From the NCBI RefSeq assembly GCF_009769735.1, contig NZ_WSRO01000002.1, forward strand, positions 6,931,001 through 6,995,000: a stretch of 64,000 bases of DNA, given 5' to 3'. Both the position numbers and the translations under genes were made by a program. Every line of letters starts with the position of its first letter. Within the stretch, counting starts at the first letter, position 1. Source of the stretch: Streptomyces sp. BA2. GTDB lineage: Bacteria; Actinomycetota; Actinomycetes; Streptomycetales; Streptomycetaceae. This document shows, one piece after another, positions 12,097 to 21,190 of this stretch. Below the pieces are notes generated by a model. It searched no databases. It saw only the letters and a list, made by a program, of their open reading frames with translations, and was not told where the DNA came from.

Positions 12097-13494
12097 ATGC
12101 TTCCGCTGTCCCACTCCCAGCGACGCCTGTGGGCCTTCCACCAGCAGGAGGGCCCGCATGCCGCGTACAACGTCGACGTCCTCCTGCGCCTGACCGGGGC
12201 GCTGGACGCCACGGCCCTGGAGCGTGCGCTCACCGACGTCCTCGGCCGGCACGAGGTCCTGCGGACGGTCCTGCGGGACACGGTCGAAGGCCCGCGGCAG
12301 GAGATTCTGCCCGAGGGCACGACCGGCCCCGTGCTCAGACCACTGCCGTGCGGCACGAGCCGCTTCGAGGACCTGCTGAAGGACGGCGCAGCCCTCGACC
12401 CAGCCCTCGCGGAGGCGCTCGGCCGGCCCTTCGACCTCGACGGCGAGATGCTGCTGCGTGCCTGGATGATCCGGCTCGCGGCCGATGAGCACGTCCTCGT
12501 CCTGGTCATGCACCACGCAGTGCACGACGGGTGGTCGATGGGGCCGCTGCTGCGGGATCTGGAAGTGGCGTACAACGCGCGGGTGGCGGGTGGTGTCCCC
12601 GAGTGGGAGCCGCTGCCGGTGCAGTACGCGGACTACACGCTGTGGCAGCGCGAGCTGCTGGGCGACGAGAACGATCCGAAGAGCGTAGCCGGCCGTCAAC
12701 TCACGTACTGGCGCGAGCGGTTGAAGGGACTGCCCGACGAGCTCACGCTGGCGTACGACCGCCCCCGGCCCGCCGTCGCCACGTACGCGGCCCGCGGGAT
12801 CACCTTCGGCATCGCCCCGGACTGCCACGCCGCACTCCTGGACCTGGCACGGCGCTGCCGGGCGACCCTGTCGATGGTGCTCCAGGCCGCGGTGGCCGCG
12901 CTGCTGAACGGACAGGGCGCGGGCAGTGACATCCCGCTCGGCACCGACATGTCGGGCCGCACCGACGAGGCACTCGACGAACTGGTCGGATTCTTCGTCA
13001 ACACCCTCGTCCTGCGCGTCGACGTCTCCGGTGACCCGACGTTCCGTGACCTCGTCGAGCGTGTCCGGGACGTGTGCCTGTCCGCGTACGACCATCAGGA
13101 CCTGCCTTTCGAGCGGCTGGCCGAGCACCTCGCCCCGGACCGCACCCGTGCCCGCCACCCCCTGTTCCAGACGGTGGTCAAGCTCCACAACGGAGACGAG
13201 ACGCAGCTGCCGATCCGGCTCACCGGGCTGAGCTGCGCTCACGAATCCATCGCGACGACCGCCCTGCGCTACGACCTCGCCTGGGACTTCGTCGAGGTGC
13301 CGGGGCAGGCCGGGGGAGGTGCCGGCGGCGGAAGCCTCACGGCCCACCTCACCTACAGCACCGACCTGTTCGACCAGCGGACGGCCGAGAGGCTGAGAGA
13401 CGGTCTGATCCGGCTCCTGGACACCGTCGTCGGGGCCCCCGACACCCTCGTACGCCACCTCCACACCCACACCGAACCCAGGGGACAACGGTGA
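12097..13494 (+). CDS. Standalone NRPS condensation domain
   Basis: This 465-residue protein is a lone C domain. It begins MLPLSHSQRRLW, has an intact active-site HHAVHDG near residue 139, and keeps the later RHPLFQ and YDLAWDF segments; no A or T domain follows. It should accept the chain from the module 2 carrier, whose linker-like tail directly precedes it. The acceptor could be a free amine or a carrier-bound residue, for example on the free carrier or on the A-T-C protein. The stop overlaps the start of the beta-hydroxylase gene by 4 bp, so the two are translationally coupled and may form a functional pair. About 100 bp (12550-12650) is very similar to repeat A. Confidence 0.88.
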   Translation: MLPLSHSQRRLWAFHQQEGPHAAYNVDVLLRLTGALDATALERALTDVLGRHEVLRTVLRDTVEGPRQEILPEGTTGPVLRPLPCGTSRFEDLLKDGAALDPALAEALGRPFDLDGEMLLRAWMIRLAADEHVLVLVMHHAVHDGWSMGPLLRDLEVAYNARVAGGVPEWEPLPVQYADYTLWQRELLGDENDPKSVAGRQLTYWRERLKGLPDELTLAYDRPRPAVATYAARGITFGIAPDCHAALLDLARRCRATLSMVLQAAVAALLNGQGAGSDIPLGTDMSGRTDEALDELVGFFVNTLVLRVDVSGDPTFRDLVERVRDVCLSAYDHQDLPFERLAEHLAPDRTRARHPLFQTVVKLHNGDETQLPIRLTGLSCAHESIATTALRYDLAWDFVEVPGQAGGGAGGGSLTAHLTYSTDLFDQRTAERLRDGLIRLLDTVVGAPDTLVRHLHTHTEPRGQR

Positions 13495-14249
13495 CACCCG
13501 AGATCGACGACCTCTTCGCCGCCATCAAGGCGGAACACGGCAGCGACGCGCTCGACCGCGTCGAGGAAATGCTCGAACCGCGGCGACGCAGCGAGACGCG
13601 CCACCCCCTCCAGCAGGACGCCAAATGGGTGCTGCCAGGAATATCCCAGACGCCGTGGCACGACCCGTACGCCTATCCCGAACTCCTGCCGCTCGTCACC
13701 GAGCTGGAGTCCCATCACGCGCAGATCAAGGCTGATCAGGAGCGCGCCTGGGTGGAGCAGCGGGACAGCTTCTCGGACTACGAGCACTACCTCGTGAGCC
13801 AGCGGAACTGGCAGGCCCTCTACCTCTACCGTGACGGCGCCCTGGCCGAGGAGTCACAGCGCGTCGCGCCCACCGCCTACCGAGTGCTGAAGGAACACGC
13901 CGTCGACACGGACGTGATCTGCCCCCTGCTCGAGTCGCACTTCTCGACGTTGCTGCCGGGCGCCTCCATCAAGCCGCACTGCGACCTGTGGAACTTCAGC
14001 ATCAATCTGCACCTGGCCATCGACATCCCCGAGGGTGCGGGCCTCCGCGTGGCCGACGAGGCGCGTACCTGGGACGAGGGCAAGTGCCTCCTTTTCGACT
14101 ACTCCTTCGAGCACGAGGCGTGGAACGGCAACGACGAGCGGACCCGTACCTGTCTGCTCGCGGACCTGTGGCACCCCGAGACCACGCGCGCGGAGCGGGT
14201 GGCGCTGACCGCACTCATGAAGGAAATCCAGAAGATGATGGCGGGCTGA
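13491..14249 (+). CDS. Aspartyl/asparaginyl beta-hydroxylase-like dioxygenase
   Basis: This 252-residue protein has the AspH-type Fe(II)/2-oxoglutarate oxygenase domain. The metal-binding segment reads PGASIKPHCD, the second His lies in FEHEAWN, and the 2-oxoglutarate-binding Arg is probably in DERTRTCLL. AspH-type enzymes hydroxylate the beta carbon of Asp, Asn or related side chains; here the likely substrate is an amino acid on an NRPS carrier or the finished peptide. Translation starts at GTG inside the stop of the standalone C domain (GTGA). The N-terminal 110 residues form an extra helical region not typical of the catalytic core. Which residue is hydroxylated cannot be read from the sequence. 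Confidence 0.8.
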   Translation: MTPEIDDLFAAIKAEHGSDALDRVEEMLEPRRRSETRHPLQQDAKWVLPGISQTPWHDPYAYPELLPLVTELESHHAQIKADQERAWVEQRDSFSDYEHYLVSQRNWQALYLYRDGALAEESQRVAPTAYRVLKEHAVDTDVICPLLESHFSTLLPGASIKPHCDLWNFSINLHLAIDIPEGAGLRVADEARTWDEGKCLLFDYSFEHEAWNGNDERTRTCLLADLWHPETTRAERVALTALMKEIQKMMAG

Positions 14250-14330
14250 CCGGGCTGACCGGGCTGACCCGGTACGACGACTGCCGCACAGCGTGAACAT
14301 CACAACTCGTACGAACAGATGGGTGGAACA

Positions 14331-15638
14331 GTGGGACAAGAAGCGGTGACTGACGATCGGCCCGAGCGGGCCGATCGCCCCACGGTGTGGCACAGCAGGA
14401 ACTTCCTGTTGCTGTGGGGCGGGCAGACTGTCGCCGAGCTGGGCTCACGCATATCGAGCGTCGCGGTCCCACTGCTCGCCGCCCAGACACTCGACGCGAG
14501 CGTCTTCCAGATCTCGCTCCTGACCACCGTGGCCTGGCTGCCGTATCTGTTCATCTCGCTGCCGGCCGGGCTGATCGCCGACCGGGTCGACCAGCGCAAG
14601 CTGATGATCGCCTGCGACCTGGGCCGGATGGCCCTGATGCTTTCGCTGCCTCTCGTCGCGATCGCCGGGGCGCTGAGTCTGGGGTTCCTGTACGCCGTCG
14701 TAGGGATCTCCGGCGTACTGACCGTCCTGTTCAACGTGGCCTACCGGTCGAAGCTGCCGCGCCTCCTGGAGGAACACCAGCTCGTCGACGGCAACGCCAA
14801 ACTCACCCTGAGTCAGGACCTCGGGGAGTTGGTGGGCCCCTCGATCGGCGGTGTGCTCATCGGGGTCCTCGGCGCCGCCAAGACCTTCTTCAGCAACGCC
14901 CTCGCCTACCTGATCAGCGCCGTCACGCTGTGGCTGATCCGGGACGAGCCCGACGACCGGAAGACCGAGGCCGCCGAGACCGCCGAGGAGCGGAGGCCGC
15001 TGCGCACCCAGCTGACGGAGGGGATCGTCTTCGTCCGCCGGCAACCGATCCTGCGCAGCGTGCTGTTGTGCAGCACGACCTCCAACTTCTTCGTCATGGC
15101 CTCCGGATCCATCGAAGTCACCTTCCTGGTACGCGAGTTGGACGCGCCCTCGTCGCTCATCGGGCTCGTTTTCAGTATCAGCGCCATCGGTGGCCTGCTG
15201 GTCGGCGCCCTGACCAAGCGCATCTCGGAGCGGGTGGGCACCGCCCGCGTCATCTGGGTGGCCATGGCCGCGCCTGGCCCGCTGTATCTGTGCATGCCGC
15301 TGGCCCAGCCCGGCTGGGGCGTCCTGCTGTACGGCGTCGGCCTCGCCGCGTTCTCCGCCAACGTGGTGCTGTACAACGTCGCCGCCACCTCGTACCGGCA
15401 ACGCGTCACCCCGTCCCACATGCTCGGCAGGGTCAACGCCACCTTCCTGTGGATCTGCTACGGAGCCATCCCGCTGGGCTCCCTGACCGGCGGAGCCCTC
15501 GCCAGCGCGCTCGGCCTGCGGACCGCGCTGTGGATCTGCGTCCTGGGTACGTGGAGTGCCTCCCTGTGGGTCGTCTTCTCGCCGCTGCGCAGGATGCGTG
15601 ACCTTCCCGAGAGCCGGGCGGTCCCCGAGACCGTATGA
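14331..15638 (+). CDS. MFS exporter
   Basis: This is a major facilitator with about 12 membrane segments, closest in look to the EntS / Tet-like DHA3 group. It has RNFLLLWGGQTVAELGSRIS at the start, the loop 2-3 signature GLIADRVDQRKLM, and a repeat-like ALTKRISERVG in the second half. It most likely exports the peptide product and gives self-resistance, as the last gene of the plus-strand arm. GTG 14331 has GGTGGA upstream; ATG 14319 is an in-frame alternative with a poor ribosome-binding site. About 70 bp separate it from the hydroxylase stop, and the gap starts with three tandem copies of GGGCTGACC. Confidence 0.85.
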   Translation: MGQEAVTDDRPERADRPTVWHSRNFLLLWGGQTVAELGSRISSVAVPLLAAQTLDASVFQISLLTTVAWLPYLFISLPAGLIADRVDQRKLMIACDLGRMALMLSLPLVAIAGALSLGFLYAVVGISGVLTVLFNVAYRSKLPRLLEEHQLVDGNAKLTLSQDLGELVGPSIGGVLIGVLGAAKTFFSNALAYLISAVTLWLIRDEPDDRKTEAAETAEERRPLRTQLTEGIVFVRRQPILRSVLLCSTTSNFFVMASGSIEVTFLVRELDAPSSLIGLVFSISAIGGLLVGALTKRISERVGTARVIWVAMAAPGPLYLCMPLAQPGWGVLLYGVGLAAFSANVVLYNVAATSYRQRVTPSHMLGRVNATFLWICYGAIPLGSLTGGALASALGLRTALWICVLGTWSASLWVVFSPLRRMRDLPESRAVPETV

Positions 15639-15650
15639 GGCACATGCGAG

Positions 15651-15708
15651 AACCCCGCACGTACGAAGGCGAGGCGGTCTCCCGCCTCGCCTTCGTACGT
15701 GCGGGGTT
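15651..15708. terminator. Bidirectional terminator between the two arms of the NRPS cluster
   Basis: Perfect inverted repeat with 27-bp arms (15651-15677 and 15682-15708) and a 4-nt loop. It lies 13 bp after the exporter stop and 36 bp before the stop of the convergent ATP-grasp gene, so it can end transcription from both sides. Confidence 0.88.
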
Positions 15709-15743
15709 GCCCGCCGTCTTCATGTGCCGTGCCGGAAACGGGC

Positions 15744-17033
15744 TCAGTACGCGGGTAGTTCCAGGCCACCGATGCGTCGTACGCCGTCCGGGAACCGGAA
15801 CTCGAAGGTGAGGGCCGCGCGGGCCTCCTCGATGGTCCGCACCATCGCCTCGTGGCTCTCGGCGACCCCAGAGATGGTGTCCAGGGTCAGCGTCGTGGAC
15901 CCGCCGGGAAGCTCGTCGCCCGGGCGGACGAAGTTCCGGTACGTGGTGACCCCCGGCATCTCGCGGACGGTGTCGGCTCCGTGCACGGCTTCGAGCCGGC
16001 CGGGCCGCACGGGGGCGATGTTGTTGTACTGGTAGCGGACCTTGCCGCCGAAGTCGAAGGGCGGGAGGTACGGCTGCTCGCCCAGGGCCATGAGCCCGCC
16101 GACGCGGACGAGATCCACACCGCACGCCTCGCGCGCCATCATGTTGATGTGGGCGGAGATCCGTCCGTTGATCTCGATGATGCCCGGCCCGTCGGGGGTG
16201 AGTTTCACCTCGGTGTGGGTGAAGCCGCAGTCGGATCCGACCGCCTCCAGGGAGCGGGTGACCAGATCGAGGATCTCCTGCTCCTCCGCGAGCGGCAGAT
16301 GGCTGGGCCAGACCCTGCCGGTGCCCCGGAACGGGGGGACCACGGGTGTCTTGCCGGTGAGGACGAAGTGGGTGATGCCCGCGGGGGTGCAGATGCTCTC
16401 GACCGACACGTAGTCCCCGAACGGACCGCTCGGCCGCCCCCGCAGGAACTCCTCGATCACGAAGGGCCTCCAGGACCCCGCCGCGTGTATCTCCGTGAGG
16501 CGCTCCAGGACTTCCGCGGCTTCCTCCTGCGAGGAGATCGCGTGGGTGTCCTGGCTGCTCCAGCCCGTGACGGGCTTGACGATGGCCGGCAGGCCGACCT
16601 CGGCCAGCGCGGCCGACCAGTCGTCGAGGACCTCGACGACGCTGGTGCGCGTTCGGTCGATGCCCGCCTCCCGGAGAACGCGTCGCTGCAGCCCCTTGTC
16701 GGTGAAGATGCGGGCGGTGCTGACCGATTGGCCGGGCAGGCCCATGGCTGCTGCCAGCTCGGCGGCGGGGCGGATCAGCCTCTCGCTGAAGGTGAGCACC
16801 GCGTCGGGACCGATCGCGCGGATCAGCTCCACGTCGTCCGACGAGTCGCCCGTGAGCGTGAAGGTCCGGCCCAACTGCTCGATGACCGGCCGCATCTGCT
16901 CCACGTGCGGGGAGCCCTGCGGCAGCAGGAAGACGATGTCGCCCAGCGGGGCGAGACCGGTGCCGATCTCGCCCGCGGGAACCGCCCCGGCGTCGTACAG
17001 CACGGCGAACAACGGTCGGGTTCGTGTGTTCAT
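15744..17033 (-). CDS. ATP-grasp ligase
   Basis: This 429-residue ATP-grasp enzyme is of the carbamoyl-phosphate-synthase/biotin-carboxylase-like type. Visible parts are TDKGLQRRVLREAGI (ATP-lid helix), PAIVKPVTGWSSQDTH (P-loop-like glycine segment with lysine), FVIEEFLRG, and the metal site HTEVKL and IIEINGRISAH. Enzymes of this group join a carboxylate to an amine through an acyl phosphate; in peptide antibiotic clusters such as dapdiamide they form amide bonds outside the NRPS. The ATG start follows the NRPS stop by only 2 bp, with GAGGAA upstream, so the two proteins are made together. It may add a residue or cap to the NRPS product. The partner substrates are unknown. Confidence 0.85.
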   Translation of the reverse strand: MNTRTRPLFAVLYDAGAVPAGEIGTGLAPLGDIVFLLPQGSPHVEQMRPVIEQLGRTFTLTGDSSDDVELIRAIGPDAVLTFSERLIRPAAELAAAMGLPGQSVSTARIFTDKGLQRRVLREAGIDRTRTSVVEVLDDWSAALAEVGLPAIVKPVTGWSSQDTHAISSQEEAAEVLERLTEIHAAGSWRPFVIEEFLRGRPSGPFGDYVSVESICTPAGITHFVLTGKTPVVPPFRGTGRVWPSHLPLAEEQEILDLVTRSLEAVGSDCGFTHTEVKLTPDGPGIIEINGRISAHINMMAREACGVDLVRVGGLMALGEQPYLPPFDFGGKVRYQYNNIAPVRPGRLEAVHGADTVREMPGVTTYRNFVRPGDELPGGSTTLTLDTISGVAESHEAMVRTIEEARAALTFEFRFPDGVRRIGGLELPAY

Positions 17034-17035
17034 GA

Positions 17036-20000
17036 TCAGATTCCTCTGCCGGCCGGAACGGCCACGGTTGCTGGACTCGACGGATTGGCCACCAGGGCTG
17101 CCAGCGCCTCTTGCAGGGCTCCGGCATAGGACTCGACCGAGCCCCGGGGCACGGCCTCGGGGTCGAAGCCGATGCGTACCTGACCGCTGTCGCCGCGGAT
17201 CTCCAAGTTGACGTGGAAGGAGGAGCTTGGCTTGCCCCGTCGCCACCAGTCACGCGTCGGCACCGCTGCGAGGCGGCCGAGCTCCTGGTAGGCGTGGAAG
17301 TTCATGAAGTTGAAGGTGACGTCGAACGCGGGCCTTCCAAGGCGCTCCACGATCTTCGCCTGCGGGTACGCGCGGTGCTGCGCGCCTTCCCGTTCGGCGT
17401 CCGCCGCGATCCTGGCCAGCCCCGCCCAGGTCGTGTCCAGACGGGCGAAGCGCATGGGCAGCGTGTTGAGGAAGAGCCCGGTCGCCACGTCGGAACCGAC
17501 GCTCTCCGGCCGGGTGTTGTACACCACGCCGGTGACGATGTCGCGCTCGCGTCCGGTCCACGCCCCGAGCGCCTGCGCGTGCGCGGCGACGGCCAGCGAC
17601 TTGACGGAGACGCCGAGCATCCGGGCCACGCCGGACAGCCCTGCCACGAGTGCGGTGTCGACGTCGAAGTCATGGCGCTCCTGCGCGCCGGACAGGTGCC
17701 CGGACCCGGGCACGGGCCCGTCGAAGAGCAGCGGCGCCACGTCGGCCTGCCCCAGCCAGTGCCGCTCCGCCGTCTCGGAGCGCAGTGCCTTCTGCTCCGC
17801 CACGATGAAGTCGTGCTGCACCGCCGACGGCACCGGTGACGGCTCGGCGTCCGGCATGCCGAGCCCGATGGAGTAGAGCGTCATCAGTTCCACGGCCAGG
17901 CGACTGAAGCTCCAGCCGTCGAGAATGGCGTGGTGCGCCGCCAGCACGACACGGAACGACTCCGGCCGCACCACCACGTGGCAACGGGCCAGCGAGGCGG
18001 ACCGCCAGTCGATCGGCATGTCGATCCGGTTGTCGCACCAGTCCTTGACGAGTGCGTCGGCTTCTTCGGCGCTCGCGCACCGATCGATGCTCAGGGGCAG
18101 TTCGGCCCGCTCCTGGACCAGCTGTACCGGAGTGGAGAATCCGTCGAACGCGAAGGAGGTGCGCAGGGCCGGGTGGCGGTGCACGAGCTCCACGAGCGCG
18201 GCCCGGAAGGCGGCTTCGTCGTAACGTGCGCAGACCTCCCAGCCGTCCATGACGTGGTAGAGCAATGCGTCCTGGCTGAGCTCGCAGAGGTAGACCATGC
18301 CCACCTGGAGGGCCGAGGCGGGCAGGGCGTCCTGAAGGTCTTCCGGCAGGAGAGCCCGGTCCGCTGCGTCGAGCAGGGCGAACGGCGTGCTGCCGACCGC
18401 TTCGGCGGGGTCGCCCGCGTCGGGGCCGGTCGGCGTCACGGTCACGGTGGGCGAGCTGATCACGCCCCGGACCGTCTGGTGGATCAGCAGGTCCCGCAGA
18501 GTCATCGCGATGCCCAGCGCCCGGGCCTGGTTCACGACGCGTACGGCGATGAGCGAGTCCCCGCCGTACGCGTAGAAGTTGCTGTCCATCCCGAAGTCCG
18601 GGACCGAGAGGCACTGCCTGACGATGGCCAGCAGCGCGGCGTCCGGAGCGATCTCGGCAGTGCTCTGCGCGACTGCCTCGCCCGTCTCCTGGGGGGCACG
18701 GTGCCGCACGGCCAGTTCCATGCACGCCTGCCGGTCCACCTTGCCGGTCACTGTGAGCGGCAACCGCCCTTGGCGCACGGAGTACTTGGGGATCATGTGG
18801 GCCGGCAGCCGGCCGCTCAACCGGGAGTGCAGTTCGACGCCGTCCGTCGGCGGACCGACGTAGACGGCCGCCAGCTCCAGGTCGCCCGACGGGCCGGGCA
18901 CCGCGACCACGACCACCTCGGCGAAGTCGGTGTGCGCCAGCAGTGCCGACTCGATCTCCTCCAGCTCCACCCGCTTGCCGAGCACCTTGACCTGGTTGTC
19001 GAGGCGGCCCAGGTGGACGAGGCTGCCGTCTTCCAGGCCGACCCGGTCGCCGGTGCGGTACCAGGCGTCCTCGCTCGGGGGTTCCTGCGCCGGGCCGGGG
19101 TGCACGAACCGGCCCCGGTCGTCAGCCGGGTCCAGATAGCCGGTGAACCGCTGCGGGCCACGCACCTGCAATTCGTCGCCGGACGAGATCCGGTGTTCGA
19201 GATGGGGGTGGATCTGCCCGATCGGCACCGTGCCGTTGCTGGTGGCGGGCCAGCCGGCGCGCTCACGCGGCAGCCGGAACGCCGACACCGTCACGGTCAG
19301 CTCGGTTGGCCCGTAGAGGTTCTCCACCGTGCTCTCTGGAGCGGCTCGCGCCCAGTCCGCCGCCTGCGTCAGGGTGAGCTGTTCTCCGGCGAACAGGCTC
19401 CAGCGCAGCCCCGGCATGCTGCCCGCCGCGAGACTCCCGGTCCGACCCGCCACCGCCGCGATCGCGGGCACCGAGTACCAGTGGGTGATGCGCTGCCCGG
19501 TGACGAACCGCACCGGTTCGAGGAGCTCTTCCAGGGACGGGACGACGAGCGTGGCACCCGCCCCCCAGGCCACGAACATGTCGAAGACGGAAGGGTCGAA
19601 GGTCAGGTCGAAGGTCTGCGAGAGCCGGCAACCGGGACCCACGTCGTAGCGCGCGATGTTGTACCGCAGGAACGCGTCGACGTTGTGGTGCCGGATCGGT
19701 ACGCCCTTGGGCCGGCCGGTGGACCCCGAGGTGAAGAGCACGTACGCCACGTCGTCCAGGCCGACCGCCGGGTCCTCCGCGGGCGTGCCGGCCGATGCCG
19801 CCGGTACCCGCAGCTGCTGGTGCCCCAGAGGCACCACCGGCACTCCGCTCTCCTCGGCGAAGCGCGTGTCCTGAAGGCCGTCGGTCACCACCACGTCGAG
19901 CCCCGCGGTCTCGGCGATGAGCCGGTTGCGCTCCACCGGGTTGGTGGCGTTGAGCGGGACCACGGTCCCGCCGATCCGCAGCGTTCCGAGATAGGCGGCG

Positions 20001-20206
20001 TACGCGGCCACACTTCGCGAAGCCAGCAGACCCACCCTGGGCGGGCGACCCCCTGGGCCCCGCAGGTGCCGCGCCGCTTCCCGGGAAGCGGCGTCGAGCT
20101 CGGCGTAGGTCAGGCAGGCGCCGTCCACGACCAACGCGGGCTCATCGGGGAACGTCTCGACGCTGGCGGCGAACCAGCCATGAAGCGTTTTCTGGGGCAC
20201 GACCAT
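17036..20206 (-). CDS. NRPS with A-T-C order
   Basis: This 1056-residue protein has adenylation, thiolation and condensation domains in that order. The A domain has FTSGSTGRPKG near residue 158, NLYGPTE, YRTGDRVGL and the A10 lysine in LTVTGKVDR. The T domain has GGDSL with Ser near residue 551. The C domain has an intact HHAILDG near residue 758. Hand-read pocket residues are about D-P-F-W-L-A-L-V-T-K, which I cannot assign. The order suggests a starter that activates its own amino acid and donates it through its C domain to an acceptor in trans, such as the free carrier protein or a free amine. It has no TE. The sequence is diverged from the plus-strand modules and shares none of their repeats. 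Confidence 0.92.
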   Translation of the reverse strand: MVVPQKTLHGWFAASVETFPDEPALVVDGACLTYAELDAASREAARHLRGPGGRPPRVGLLASRSVAAYAAYLGTLRIGGTVVPLNATNPVERNRLIAETAGLDVVVTDGLQDTRFAEESGVPVVPLGHQQLRVPAASAGTPAEDPAVGLDDVAYVLFTSGSTGRPKGVPIRHHNVDAFLRYNIARYDVGPGCRLSQTFDLTFDPSVFDMFVAWGAGATLVVPSLEELLEPVRFVTGQRITHWYSVPAIAAVAGRTGSLAAGSMPGLRWSLFAGEQLTLTQAADWARAAPESTVENLYGPTELTVTVSAFRLPRERAGWPATSNGTVPIGQIHPHLEHRISSGDELQVRGPQRFTGYLDPADDRGRFVHPGPAQEPPSEDAWYRTGDRVGLEDGSLVHLGRLDNQVKVLGKRVELEEIESALLAHTDFAEVVVVAVPGPSGDLELAAVYVGPPTDGVELHSRLSGRLPAHMIPKYSVRQGRLPLTVTGKVDRQACMELAVRHRAPQETGEAVAQSTAEIAPDAALLAIVRQCLSVPDFGMDSNFYAYGGDSLIAVRVVNQARALGIAMTLRDLLIHQTVRGVISSPTVTVTPTGPDAGDPAEAVGSTPFALLDAADRALLPEDLQDALPASALQVGMVYLCELSQDALLYHVMDGWEVCARYDEAAFRAALVELVHRHPALRTSFAFDGFSTPVQLVQERAELPLSIDRCASAEEADALVKDWCDNRIDMPIDWRSASLARCHVVVRPESFRVVLAAHHAILDGWSFSRLAVELMTLYSIGLGMPDAEPSPVPSAVQHDFIVAEQKALRSETAERHWLGQADVAPLLFDGPVPGSGHLSGAQERHDFDVDTALVAGLSGVARMLGVSVKSLAVAAHAQALGAWTGRERDIVTGVVYNTRPESVGSDVATGLFLNTLPMRFARLDTTWAGLARIAADAEREGAQHRAYPQAKIVERLGRPAFDVTFNFMNFHAYQELGRLAAVPTRDWWRRGKPSSSFHVNLEIRGDSGQVRIGFDPEAVPRGSVESYAGALQEALAALVANPSSPATVAVPAGRGI

Positions 20207-20251
20207 GTCCTTTGTCTGGTGAGGGGAGCTGCCCGGGGGCCGGCGGTACCG

Positions 20252-21121
20252 CTACGCGCCGACCGCGGCGGCGAGGCCCGCGTCGGCGTCGGCGTCGGCT
20301 TCCCACATCGCCCGCAGGTAGTCGATGCCCGCCTCGACACTGGCGTTCCGGGTCTCGAACGCGATGACTCCGGACCAGTTCTGGGCTCGAATGGCGTCGG
20401 TGAGTTCCCGCACCGACAGCGTGCCGTCGCCGAGAGCGAGGTGCGCGTCCTGGGTGCCTTCGTTGTTGCTCAGGGAGAGGGCGGCGATCGACGGAGCGAA
20501 CGCTTCGAAGGCCGGCAGTGCGAGCGACTGGTTCACGTTGGCATGGCCCACGTCCAGCACGAACTTCACCTGGGGGATCGCGTCCAGAACCGTCTCGAAG
20601 TCGGCCTCCCGCGTGAAGACGTACGAGAACGGACGGAACTTGGGGTAGTAGGAGAGGTTCTCCAGCCACACCTCGACACCCTTGTCGGCGGCTTCACGCT
20701 CGATCACGGTGAGGAGGGACGTGAACCTCTCCAGTGCGGCGTCGCGGTGCGCTTTCGTCGGCCGGGGCTCGACGAACGCGCCTCCGTGAATGACCAGCGC
20801 ACTGGCTTCGATCCGAGCCGCGAGGTCGATCTCGGACCGCACGTAGTCGAGCGAAGCCGCTCGGACCTCCGGAATCTCCGAGGCCAGAGGGGCACGGAAG
20901 TTGCCGTGCAGAATCGGCGAGATGCCATGCACCGCCGCGGCCTCGACCAGCTTCTGGCTGCGCCCCTTCGACCAGTTGTGCGGCATGTCCTCCATGAGGC
21001 TCGCATCGACGTACCAGTGGCTGCAGCGCTCGTCCCGCGCCGCCTCAAGCCCCTCCTCGGCGGTCAGGTACCGCTGTACGGCCACTCCGGTGGCGAACGG
21101 AAGAGACCATGTGTCATTCAT
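20252..21121 (-). CDS. AP-endonuclease-2-fold TIM-barrel protein (isomerase/epimerase-like)
   Basis: This 289-residue xylose-isomerase-like TIM barrel belongs to a superfamily that includes sugar isomerases, hydroxypyruvate isomerase and dehydroshikimate dehydratases such as AsbF. Candidate metal ligands are in LVIHGGAF, VWLENLSYY, FVLDVGHAN and the final IAFETRN. ATG 21121 has AAGGTGA just upstream; GTG nine bases earlier is in frame. It lies between the desaturase and the A-T-C NRPS in a tight minus-strand operon (45 bp to the NRPS start). It probably makes or reshapes an unusual building block, but the reaction cannot be predicted from the motifs. Confidence 0.75.
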   Translation of the reverse strand: MNDTWSLPFATGVAVQRYLTAEEGLEAARDERCSHWYVDASLMEDMPHNWSKGRSQKLVEAAAVHGISPILHGNFRAPLASEIPEVRAASLDYVRSEIDLAARIEASALVIHGGAFVEPRPTKAHRDAALERFTSLLTVIEREAADKGVEVWLENLSYYPKFRPFSYVFTREADFETVLDAIPQVKFVLDVGHANVNQSLALPAFEAFAPSIAALSLSNNEGTQDAHLALGDGTLSVRELTDAIRAQNWSGVIAFETRNASVEAGIDYLRAMWEADADADAGLAAAVGA

Positions 21122-21190
21122 GCTGTTCACCTTGAACTCATCTCTTGCATAGGGCGCGTCGAACACGGCGACGGCGCAGGGTGCGGGCCG

